Under the pieces are notes generated by a model. The model saw only the letters and a list, made by a program, of their open reading frames with translations. It had not been told where the DNA came from and ran no database searches. Both the position numbers and the translations under genes were made by a program. Below, piece by piece: positions 1 through 5,602 of a stretch of 7,240 bases of DNA. Positions within the stretch are counted from its first letter, which is position 1, and every line of letters starts with the position of its first letter. The stretch is from Desulfobacterales bacterium (GTDB taxonomy: Bacteria > Desulfobacterota > Desulfobacteria > Desulfobacterales > Desulfobacteraceae), in the NCBI GenBank assembly GCA_022361095.1, contig JAKSBO010000024.1, forward strand, positions 1-7,240, given 5' to 3'.

Positions 1-39
1 CCTGGCAACTGATATGTCAGGTCAGCCCGTGGCTGTTAT
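1..39 (-). repeat. Flanking imperfect repeat, copy A (inverted relative to copy B)
   Basis: Read on the minus strand from 39, ATAACAGCCACGGGCTGACC and onward matches copy B (plus strand from 5492) at 20 of the first 22 and 29 of 39 ungapped positions. It overlaps the aldehyde dehydrogenase stop codon. Within it, CAGCC/GGCTG (35-23) forms a perfect 5-bp hairpin and CTGA/TCAG (20-9) a second small one. The element may continue past the left edge. Confidence 0.5.
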
Positions 40-1469
40 AAGGCGATCATCACATGTTTGGTCACCTGGTAGTCATGCACGGCTTCCATTGACAGGTCTT
101 TTCCAAAGCCGGACTGTTTGAATCCGCCGTGGGGCGTTTCAGAGGCAAGGGGCAGATGATCGTTAACCCATACCGTGCCGAATTCCAGGCCGGCGGAAAA
201 TGTCATGGCCCGGGAGACATCATTGGTGAAGATAGATGCGGCAAGACCGAAATCCACATCATTGGCCATGGCAAGGGCCTGGGCTTCATCCGTAAATGTT
301 TGAATCGTGATCACGGGGCCAAACACCTCTTTTTGAACGATTTCAGATTTCTGGTCCACCCCGGTAATCACGGTGGGTTCAAAAAAGAACCCTGTATCAA
401 ACCCGGCGGGTTGCCGGCCGCCCGTAAGAATTTTGGCCCCTGCGGCCCCCGCACGTTCCACAAAACCTGCGGTTGTTTCCAGTTGTGCTGCGGAAACCAG
501 CGGCCCCATCTGGGTGGATGGGTCAAAGGGCATACCGATTTTAATCTGTTTTACCGCTTCCACAATGGCTTGGGTGGCTTGGTCTGCAATGCGTTGATCC
601 ACAAGTATCCGTGTACCGGCGGTACAGTCCTGGCCGGAGTTGAAAAATCCTGCGACGGCAACCGTTTGGGCCATGTTTTCCAGGTCGGCATCGGAAAAGA
701 CCACCATGGGTGCCTTGCCCCCGAGTTCAAGATGTACACGTTTGATGGTATCGGCTGCGGTTTTCATGATATGGCTGCCGGTTTCTGTTGCCCCCGTGAG
801 GCTGACCATGCGGACATCAGGGTGCTCAACCAGGGCGCGTCCGGCGTTGCCGGTCAATATATTGAGCACGCCGTCCGGCAGGCCGGCTTCTTTTGAAATT
901 TCGCCCAAAAACAGTGCGGAACGGGGGGTAATGGTGGCCGGCTTTAAAATGGAGGTACAACCGGCAGCCAGGGCCGGGCCGATCTTCCAGACGGCCATCA
1001 TAAAAGGATAGTTCCATGGTGCAATGCCTGCGGTCACACCGCAGGGTTCTTTTCGATAAATGGAGGTAAATCCTTCGGCGTACTCCCCGGCGTGGCTGCC
1101 GCCGGTATCCCGGGCGGCACCGGCAAAAAATTTCAGGTTGTCCACACAGAAAGGCAGGTCCGCTCCCAGGGACACAAACTCATAGGGCTTGCCGGAATCT
1201 TCCGATTCAATCCGTGCAATTTCCTCTTTTCTCTGATCCACAAGTTCGGCCATCTTGAGCAGGACATCGGCCCGTTCTGCCGGTGTTTTGCGGGACCAGC
1301 GCCCGTCCTCAAAGGCTGTTTTGGCCGCTTGGACCGCTTTATCGGCATCCTGGGCACCTGCATTGGCCACCTGGCCTGTGACCTTTTGTGTGGCAGGATC
1401 TATGACATCCACCATATTTTTGTTTTCAGACTGGGTCCATTGGCCGTCAATCCATAATGCATTTTCCAT
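36..1469 (-). CDS. patD: Gamma-aminobutyraldehyde dehydrogenase-type aldehyde dehydrogenase (477 aa)
   Basis: Predicted cytoplasmic NAD(P)+-dependent enzyme that oxidises 4-aminobutanal to GABA, the second step of the transaminase route of putrescine breakdown. Seen in the sequence: a full-length ALDH fold with the APWNYPF segment (Asn153), LKPA (Lys176), the SLTGATETG nucleotide loop (223-231), the general-base motif HLELGGKAP (Glu248), the catalytic motif FFNSGQDCTAG (Cys282), and EVFGP (381-385). The C-terminal stretch NDHLPLASETPHGG followed by FKQSGFGKDLS is close to what I recall for E. coli PatD/YdcW and relatives, which favours aminobutyraldehyde over betaine aldehyde. The start is supported by AAAGGA (1478-1483) with about 8 nt spacing. 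It lies 78 nt downstream of the transporter gene and is the last gene of the putative operon. The ALDH call is near certain. The substrate rests on the C-terminal motif and the aminotransferase neighbour; another omega-aminoaldehyde (e.g. 3-aminopropanal) is possible. Confidence 0.82.
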   Translation of the reverse strand: MENALWIDGQWTQSENKNMVDVIDPATQKVTGQVANAGAQDADKAVQAAKTAFEDGRWSRKTPAERADVLLKMAELVDQRKEEIARIESEDSGKPYEFVSLGADLPFCVDNLKFFAGAARDTGGSHAGEYAEGFTSIYRKEPCGVTAGIAPWNYPFMMAVWKIGPALAAGCTSILKPATITPRSALFLGEISKEAGLPDGVLNILTGNAGRALVEHPDVRMVSLTGATETGSHIMKTAADTIKRVHLELGGKAPMVVFSDADLENMAQTVAVAGFFNSGQDCTAGTRILVDQRIADQATQAIVEAVKQIKIGMPFDPSTQMGPLVSAAQLETTAGFVERAGAAGAKILTGGRQPAGFDTGFFFEPTVITGVDQKSEIVQKEVFGPVITIQTFTDEAQALAMANDVDFGLAASIFTNDVSRAMTFSAGLEFGTVWVNDHLPLASETPHGGFKQSGFGKDLSMEAVHDYQVTKHVMIAL

Positions 1470-1547
1470 ATTTTTTATCCTTTCCCTGAATAGGGGGTCA
1501 GTTTGGTTATGTTTGTTTCTATGGTGTGCTTGAAATGGGGGCTGTGA

Positions 1548-3047
1548 TTAAACGGCCATATATCCGGCACAAAGAAACATAATCCCGGTTAATAGCGCGC
1601 CCAGAAATCCATAGGGCATCTGAGTCACCGCGTGGCGGTAGTTGTCACATCCGGATGCAGCCGAGCTTAAAATCGTGGCATCGGAGTAAAAACAGATATG
1701 GCTTCCCCAAACCCCTGCCGAACATATGGCGCCCACGGCCATGAAAAGGTTAACCCCCATGGCCTGGGACAAAGGAATGACAATGGGAACGGCAATGGCA
1801 TACATGCCCCAGCTCAAGCCCATGATAAACTCTGTAATCCCCAGGACCACAAATATGACAAGGGGCAGCAGCTGGGGGGTCATGATCTGCTTTGCCGAGT
1901 CAATGGCAAAGCTTAAAAAACCGATTTTTTCATTCATGGCCCCGAAGGTAAACGCCAGAACAACCATGAGCAGAGGAAAAAGCATCTGTTTGATGCCGGT
2001 TACACAGGCGTCAAAAAAACCTTCCGGGCTGAGCAGTCCCTGGGGGATGTATAGCAGGAACATGAACCCTACCGTGGCAATCACACCGGCCTGCATGTCC
2101 ACGTCAAAATAGATGGTGGACGCCACCAGAAAAATGATGGGCAGAAAAAAATTAAAAATTTTCGGATTGTCCGGAATGTCATATGAATCATTGCCGTGAA
2201 TATCAATTTTTTCCGATCCCGGCGGTGCCAGAATGCCTTCTTCCCTGGCTCTTTTTTCCGCTTTCTTCATGGGGCCGAACAAGGGGATAATGCCAAGGAT
2301 TACCAACGGCACAATAAGTGCCGCGATCCATCCGTAAAAATTAAAGGGAATGGTTTTGATAAAAAATTTGACACCCTCTCCTTCTGCCGCAGCACCGGCC
2401 TGTTCCAGCAGGCTGCCGATGTAGACGGCCCAGGTGGAAATGGGGATGAGGACACATACCGGCGCGGCGGTGGAGTCCACAATATAGGCCAGTTTTTCCC
2501 GGGAAACTTTGTGTTTGTCCGTAATGGGCGCCATACAGGCGCCAACGGTCAAAGAGTTTAAGTAATCATCAATAAAAATCATCACCCCCAGAATCCAGGT
2601 CCAAAGCAGGGTGCTTTTCCGGGTTTTGGCCCGTTTGGCCACCCATCTGCCAAAGGCTTCCGCCCCGCCGCTTCTTTCCACCAGGGCAATGATGCTGCCC
2701 ATGAGTCCGCAGACGATGAACAGCCACTGGGTATTGCCGTCGGTGAGCACCGTGGTTAAGGTTGTGTTGACCTCTGAAAAGAAATTAAGTTTACCGGCCA
2801 TGAGGAAGCCAAGCAAAGAGGCCAGGGTCAGCCCTTCAAGGACCCGTTTGGTATAAAAAATAAAGGCCAGAAGAAAGATTGAAGGAATGGCTGACAACGC
2901 GCCAAACGATTTCACATCATCGGGAGAAAGGCCGATTACGGCCAAAAAAACAATGGCGATCACAAAATATTCCATGTTGATCCGCCGCAGGTTGTTCTCA
3001 TTAGGTACTGCCGGTGGTGTTCCGTTCATGACATTGGTTTCATTCAT
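1548..3047 (-). CDS. NhaC-family membrane transporter, candidate putrescine/GABA carrier (499 aa)
   Basis: Polytopic inner-membrane protein of the NhaC (Na+/H+ antiporter) family. By eye there are 12-13 hydrophobic segments, roughly at residues 26-42, 52-66, 70-85, 107-124, 146-170, 188-211, 236-256, 298-315, 318-336, 351-370, 390-412, 413-431, 433-450 and 477-497. A charged cytoplasmic-type loop spans 258-297. Family-type polar motifs are present: FIDDYLNSLTVG (158-169), DSTAAPVCVLIPISTW (191-206) and GSHICFYSDATILSS (448-462). In the last one the usual GDHxSPxSDTTILSS pattern is altered (Asp to Ser, Ser-Pro to Phe-Tyr). The start has AAAGGAGA (3056-3063) with 9 nt spacing. It sits between the aminotransferase and the aldehyde dehydrogenase genes, 113 and 78 nt away, which suggests a job in the same pathway: putrescine import, GABA export or exchange. 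Known NhaC-superfamily members such as MetT and LysW are assigned to amino acids, so the family name does not settle the substrate. Membership is confident; the substrate is inferred. Confidence 0.85.
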   Translation of the reverse strand: MNETNVMNGTPPAVPNENNLRRINMEYFVIAIVFLAVIGLSPDDVKSFGALSAIPSIFLLAFIFYTKRVLEGLTLASLLGFLMAGKLNFFSEVNTTLTTVLTDGNTQWLFIVCGLMGSIIALVERSGGAEAFGRWVAKRAKTRKSTLLWTWILGVMIFIDDYLNSLTVGACMAPITDKHKVSREKLAYIVDSTAAPVCVLIPISTWAVYIGSLLEQAGAAAEGEGVKFFIKTIPFNFYGWIAALIVPLVILGIIPLFGPMKKAEKRAREEGILAPPGSEKIDIHGNDSYDIPDNPKIFNFFLPIIFLVASTIYFDVDMQAGVIATVGFMFLLYIPQGLLSPEGFFDACVTGIKQMLFPLLMVVLAFTFGAMNEKIGFLSFAIDSAKQIMTPQLLPLVIFVVLGITEFIMGLSWGMYAIAVPIVIPLSQAMGVNLFMAVGAICSAGVWGSHICFYSDATILSSAASGCDNYRHAVTQMPYGFLGALLTGIMFLCAGYMAV

Positions 3048-3090
3048 AAACTTTGTCTCCTTTCAAATACGGGGACCCTTTTCCCCTTTT

Positions 3091-3145
3091 TAAAAAAAAG
3101 CCACATATCTTTTATCACTAAAGTTAAAAGGAGGCAGTGGCTTTT
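3091..3145 (-). terminator. Stem-loop with T-tract between patA and the transporter gene
   Basis: On the minus strand AAAAGCCAC (3145-3137) pairs perfectly with GTGGCTTTT (3104-3096), and the T run continues to eight T. The loop is long (32 nt), which weakens it as an intrinsic terminator. It starts 16 nt after the patA stop codon and could act as a leaky terminator/attenuator, or as a 3'-end stabiliser that lowers downstream expression. Confidence 0.5.
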
Positions 3146-3160
3146 GATATTCACTTGGCA

Positions 3161-4543
3161 TTAGTCAGCGATGGCTTTAAACGTCTCCTCAAGGCGAACC
3201 AGCATTTCATCAATAATGTCATAGGGCACATTTAAGGCGGGTTCAATACGGATTGTCTTCGAGTTGGTCAGTGTACCGGCCGTTAATACCTTGCGGCTGA
3301 ACAGGCCCGAGGCAACCTTATATCCGATTTCATCGGAGGGAAAGACCATGCCCAAAAGCAGCCCTTTGCCCCTTATACCTTCCAGGATTGTTGGATATTT
3401 GTCCCGGAGTTCGCCGACTTTTTTCAGGATGTATTCCCCTTTTTCAGCCGCTTGTCCGGGAAGATCTTCTTCAAGGAGAACCGTGACGGCGGCAAGGGCC
3501 GACGCACAGGCCAGGGGGTTGCCGCCTGTTGTGGTGGTATGCATAAATGGATTGGGTTCCATGCATTCCCAGATTTTTGCGGTGGAGAAAAAGCCTGACA
3601 TGGGGACAACGCCGCCGCCCAGGGCTTTTCCGAAACACATGATATCCGGTGTCACATTCCAGTGGTCCACACCAAAAATTTTGCCGGTCCGGCCGAACCC
3701 GGTCTGTACCTCATCGGCAATGAGCAGTACGCCGTAATGGTCACAGATATCCCGGAGCATGGGCCAGTAATCATCCGGTGGTACAATGGCGCCGGCCTCT
3801 CCCTGGATGGGCTCGGCAACAACAGCGGCAATGCCTGCACCGGTAATTTTAGCCGCTTCAAGGGCATTTTTAACTGCATCGGCATCTCCGAAGGGAACGT
3901 GATGGATTCCCTCCAGCAAAGGCAGAACAGGTTCCCGGTAGACCGCTTTTCCTAAAAGGGACAGCGCCCCCAGGGATTTACCGTGAAAGCCTCCCATGGT
4001 GGCAATGAATCCTTTTTTCCCGGTATAGAATTTAGCCAGCTTCATGGCCCCGTCAACCGCCTCTGTGCCGCTGTTGGCAAAAAAGCCATATTGAATATCC
4101 CCCGGGGTCAGTTTGGCGATGACCTTGGCCAGGTGGGCTCTCAGTGGATCCAGCATCTCCTGGCTGTACTGGGGGCTCCTGTCCAATTGTGCTTTAACGG
4201 CTTCCACGATTTTAGAATGACGGATACCGGGGCCATACAGACCGAACCCGCCCAGCATATCGATGTATTCTCTGCCAAGCACATCCTTGAGAATTGATCC
4301 CTCGCCGAACCAGTCCGTAAGGGCAAAATCCCGGGTTTCCGTCACTGATTTTCTGTATTCAAGGAATCCTTTATTTACATGATTTGCAAAATTATCGCTG
4401 ACTTCCGCGGCCACCCACTCGCGGTCAGCCTGGCTTAGGTCCGCTTCAGGCGTTGTAATCAGATCCACCATTTTCCGGGCCTCGGAAAAGGCTGTATCCA
4501 CATCGCGTTGACATGCCGGCTGCTCTTTTTTTTTGTCCAACAT
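3161..4543 (-). CDS. patA: Putrescine aminotransferase (460 aa)
   Basis: PLP-dependent class III (omega) aminotransferase, cytoplasmic, predicted to transfer an amino group from putrescine to 2-oxoglutarate (or pyruvate), giving 4-aminobutanal. Seen: NSGTEAVDGAMKLAK (157-171) for phosphate binding, GGFHGKSLG (184-192), AEPIQGE (243-249), the cofactor Asp in LIADEVQTGFGRTG (Asp277), the Schiff-base lysine in FGKALGGG (Lys306), and HTTTTGGNPLACA (335-347). Stretches such as HVNKGFLEYRKSVT (55-68) and SQEMLDPLRA (127-136), plus the C-terminal AGTLTNSKTIRIEPAL, match what I recall of E. coli PatA/YgjG (459 aa) almost residue for residue. They separate it from ornithine, acetylornithine and GABA transaminases. 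The start is fixed by GAGGAG (4549-4554), 5 nt before the ATG. First gene of the putative catabolic operon; its upstream region holds three phased palindromes likely bound by the adjacent TetR protein. Codons 4-6 form a run of nine A. A broader diamine specificity (cadaverine) is possible. Confidence 0.88.
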   Translation of the reverse strand: MLDKKKEQPACQRDVDTAFSEARKMVDLITTPEADLSQADREWVAAEVSDNFANHVNKGFLEYRKSVTETRDFALTDWFGEGSILKDVLGREYIDMLGGFGLYGPGIRHSKIVEAVKAQLDRSPQYSQEMLDPLRAHLAKVIAKLTPGDIQYGFFANSGTEAVDGAMKLAKFYTGKKGFIATMGGFHGKSLGALSLLGKAVYREPVLPLLEGIHHVPFGDADAVKNALEAAKITGAGIAAVVAEPIQGEAGAIVPPDDYWPMLRDICDHYGVLLIADEVQTGFGRTGKIFGVDHWNVTPDIMCFGKALGGGVVPMSGFFSTAKIWECMEPNPFMHTTTTGGNPLACASALAAVTVLLEEDLPGQAAEKGEYILKKVGELRDKYPTILEGIRGKGLLLGMVFPSDEIGYKVASGLFSRKVLTAGTLTNSKTIRIEPALNVPYDIIDEMLVRLEETFKAIAD

Positions 4544-4583
4544 TTTTTCTCCTCTGTTTTGATTTTATGACGGTTTAAAATAA

Positions 4584-4603
4584 TTATTTGAACGGACAGT
4601 TAA
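4584..4603. promoter_or_regulatory. Operator O1, putative TetR site (patA-proximal)
   Basis: TTATTTGAACGGACAGTTAA. Each half matches the idealised palindrome TTAACTGAAC/GTTCAGTTAA at 8 of 10 positions. It begins exactly 21 bp before O2 and ends about 40 bp upstream of the patA start. Binding by the adjacent TetR protein is inferred from the shared motif. No clean -35/-10 pair could be assigned in this AT-rich region. Confidence 0.6.
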
Positions 4604-4604
4604 T

Positions 4605-4624
4605 TTAACTGAATGACCAGTTAA
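4605..4624. promoter_or_regulatory. Operator O2, putative TetR site (middle)
   Basis: TTAACTGAATGACCAGTTAA. It is identical at 17 of 20 positions to the palindrome upstream of the regulator gene (5355-5374), the three differences being adjacent in the centre. It is the middle member of the 21-bp-period array. Confidence 0.7.
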
Positions 4625-4625
4625 A

Positions 4626-4645
4626 TTTATTGAACGTTCAGTTAA
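4626..4645. promoter_or_regulatory. Operator O3, putative TetR site (patA-distal)
   Basis: TTTATTGAACGTTCAGTTAA. It has a perfect GAACGTTC core and 8 of 10 arm positions paired. It starts 21 bp after O2, so the three sites would lie on the same face of the helix. Confidence 0.68.
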
Positions 4646-4696
4646 TAATATATTCTCCTTAAAAAAACGGTTAGCGCATCAATTAAATTACAATAC

Positions 4697-4728
4697 TAAA
4701 ACAAGTATCCACGGGTATCCCACCGTGG
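4697..4728 (-). terminator. Possible terminator after the TetR gene
   Basis: Immediately after the tandem TAA TAG stops, the minus strand reads CCACGG (4728-4723), an 8-nt loop, and CCGTGG (4714-4709): a perfect 6-bp GC-rich stem. The following T-rich stretch (ATACTTGTTTTAG) is poor, so termination may be partial. It would help keep regulator and patA transcripts separate. Confidence 0.4.
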
Positions 4729-4731
4729 CTA

Positions 4732-5343
4732 TTAAAACCCGCCTGTTTTCAAACCATGTATCACCATTTTTCTGGTCGTTTGTGCAAATTCCTCAAACGG
4801 ACGGTCATGGGCAAGAAATTGTGCATGAAATTCAAGGCCCTCCATCACAGTGACAATATAATCCGCAGCCTCTTTTTCATTGGAAACGCAGATTATTCCA
4901 GCCCGGTTGAAATCGGCCAGTTGCGACGCCAGATAGTCCCTTAACCAGACAAACATGGTTTTAAATCGTTTTAAGATCCGCGGATCTCTGAAGCTCAGAT
5001 AATAAAACCCAAAATGCACGCCGGGATCCACAGTTCTGGACCACTGGAAGGAAAAAAGAATCTCCATCAGCTTTGAAAACCGTTCTTCAAGGTCTTCAAT
5101 GTGACTGACGTCAATCATCTGGCGGGATTCGAATTTTTTGATCAAAAGCTCCACCAGCTCCAATTTCATATTCTCTTTGCTTTTGAAATAATGAAGGATC
5201 AGGCTGGGATGAATGTCGAGACGATTTGCAATCTTGCTGATGGAACTGCCTTCAATCCCCTCCTTGATCATCACCTGGTAAAAACTTTCAAGGATTTCGG
5301 GCTTTCTTAAATCGGCATTTTGGTTTCGTCTCATAATCTCCAT
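4732..5343 (-). CDS. TetR-family transcriptional regulator of the putrescine module (203 aa)
   Basis: One-component repressor of typical TetR length. The N-terminal DNA-binding domain spans about residues 12-60: ILESFYQVMIKEGIEG, then the helix-turn-helix SSISKIANRLDIHPSLILHYF (33-53) followed by KSKENM. The C-terminal helical ligand/dimer domain (about 70-203) has no signature I can tie to a ligand; in general style it resembles the BetI group. It lies 188 nt upstream of patA on the same strand. A 20-bp palindrome 11 nt before its start is nearly identical to the middle of three palindromes before patA, so it probably represses itself and the catabolic genes and is released by putrescine or a pathway intermediate (inference). 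Start choice is uncertain: ATG at 5343 has only AAAAG directly abutting it, while the ATG at 5334 (Met4) has GGAG 3 nt upstream; neither spacing is ideal. The gene ends in tandem stops TAA TAG. Confidence 0.87.
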   Translation of the reverse strand: MEIMRRNQNADLRKPEILESFYQVMIKEGIEGSSISKIANRLDIHPSLILHYFKSKENMKLELVELLIKKFESRQMIDVSHIEDLEERFSKLMEILFSFQWSRTVDPGVHFGFYYLSFRDPRILKRFKTMFVWLRDYLASQLADFNRAGIICVSNEKEAADYIVTVMEGLEFHAQFLAHDRPFEEFAQTTRKMVIHGLKTGGF

Positions 5344-5354
5344 CTTTTAAAAAA

Positions 5355-5374
5355 TTAACTGAATGTTTAGTTAA
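5355..5374. promoter_or_regulatory. Operator O4, putative autoregulatory TetR site
   Basis: TTAACTGAATGTTTAGTTAA, a palindrome with 8 of 10 arm positions paired. It lies 11 nt upstream of the regulator start codon and downstream of the proposed promoter. A bound repressor would therefore block transcription soon after initiation and shut down its own gene. Confidence 0.7.
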
Positions 5375-5394
5375 ATTACTTTTATGTGAAAATG

Positions 5395-5424
5395 TTTTTA
5401 GGATAAGAAGACGCTTTTTGTCAA
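5395..5424 (-). promoter_or_regulatory. Candidate sigma70-type promoter of the TetR gene
   Basis: A perfect TTGACA -35 box reads on the minus strand at 5424-5419. The best -10 candidate, TAAAAA (5400-5395), follows after 18 nt and matches TATAAT at 4 of 6 positions. A start point near 5388 would put operator O4 at roughly +14 to +33. The -35 is convincing; the -10 is weak. Confidence 0.42.
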
Positions 5425-5470
5425 GAAAAGTATTCACCCCTCAATTTTGCATCTGTTTTTTTAGTACCGA

Positions 5471-5491
5471 CCTGTGTGCTATTTACACAGG
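5471..5491. repeat. Perfect 7-bp inverted repeat (21-bp hairpin)
   Basis: CCTGTGT, a 7-nt spacer GCTATTT, then ACACAGG: all seven pairs match. It lies between the regulator promoter region and the end of the CoA-transferase/GNAT gene, directly abutting repeat copy B. No T-run follows on either strand, so it does not look like an intrinsic terminator. It may be a protein-binding site or part of a composite palindromic element. Confidence 0.55.
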
Positions 5492-5530
5492 ATAACAGCC
5501 ATGGCCTGACCTGGTCTATCAGCGCCCGGA
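5492..5530 (+). repeat. Flanking imperfect repeat, copy B
   Basis: ATAACAGCCATGGCCTGACC and onward, in opposite orientation to copy A. It contains a GCCATGGC palindrome (5498-5505) and GACC/GGTC (5509-5516). Differences from copy A cluster at 5502, 5505, 5514-5516 and the distal end. It is intergenic, between the regulator gene and the CoA-transferase/GNAT gene. Confidence 0.5.
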
Positions 5531-5540
5531 CCGGCTATGA

Positions 5541-5580
5541 AATAAAATATTAAAGCAATTCAGTTTTTTATGGATGCTTT
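5541..5580 (-). terminator. Weak terminator candidate after the CoA-transferase/GNAT gene
   Basis: On the minus strand AAAGCA (5580-5575) and TGCTTT (5557-5552) can pair across a 17-nt loop, followed by AATATTTTATTT. The stem is short and AT-rich, so this is only a candidate for the 3' end of the upstream gene. Confidence 0.27.
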
Positions 5581-5602
5581 GATGCGAAGAACGTGAATGC
5601 GA

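Noticed and set aside
129..896. 255-codon open frame on the plus strand, antisense to the aldehyde dehydrogenase gene
   Set aside because: The opposite strand encodes a complete, motif-rich dehydrogenase. The antisense product is rich in Gly, His and Cys with no recognisable domain, and is a codon-bias shadow.
1470..1547. Promoter, operator or terminator between the transporter and dehydrogenase genes
   Set aside because: Apart from the AAAGGA ribosome site I see no copy of the TetR palindrome, no stem-loop with T-run and no credible -35/-10 pair.
3071..3086. GGGG/CCCC hairpin just upstream of the transporter ribosome-binding site
   Set aside because: Only four pairs in a low-complexity G/C and A/T run; too weak to call a regulatory structure.
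5472..5490. CRP/FNR-type site (TGTGT...ACACA)
   Set aside because: The half-sites are 7 nt apart and lack the TGTGA/TCACA ends with 6-nt spacing; kept only as an inverted repeat.
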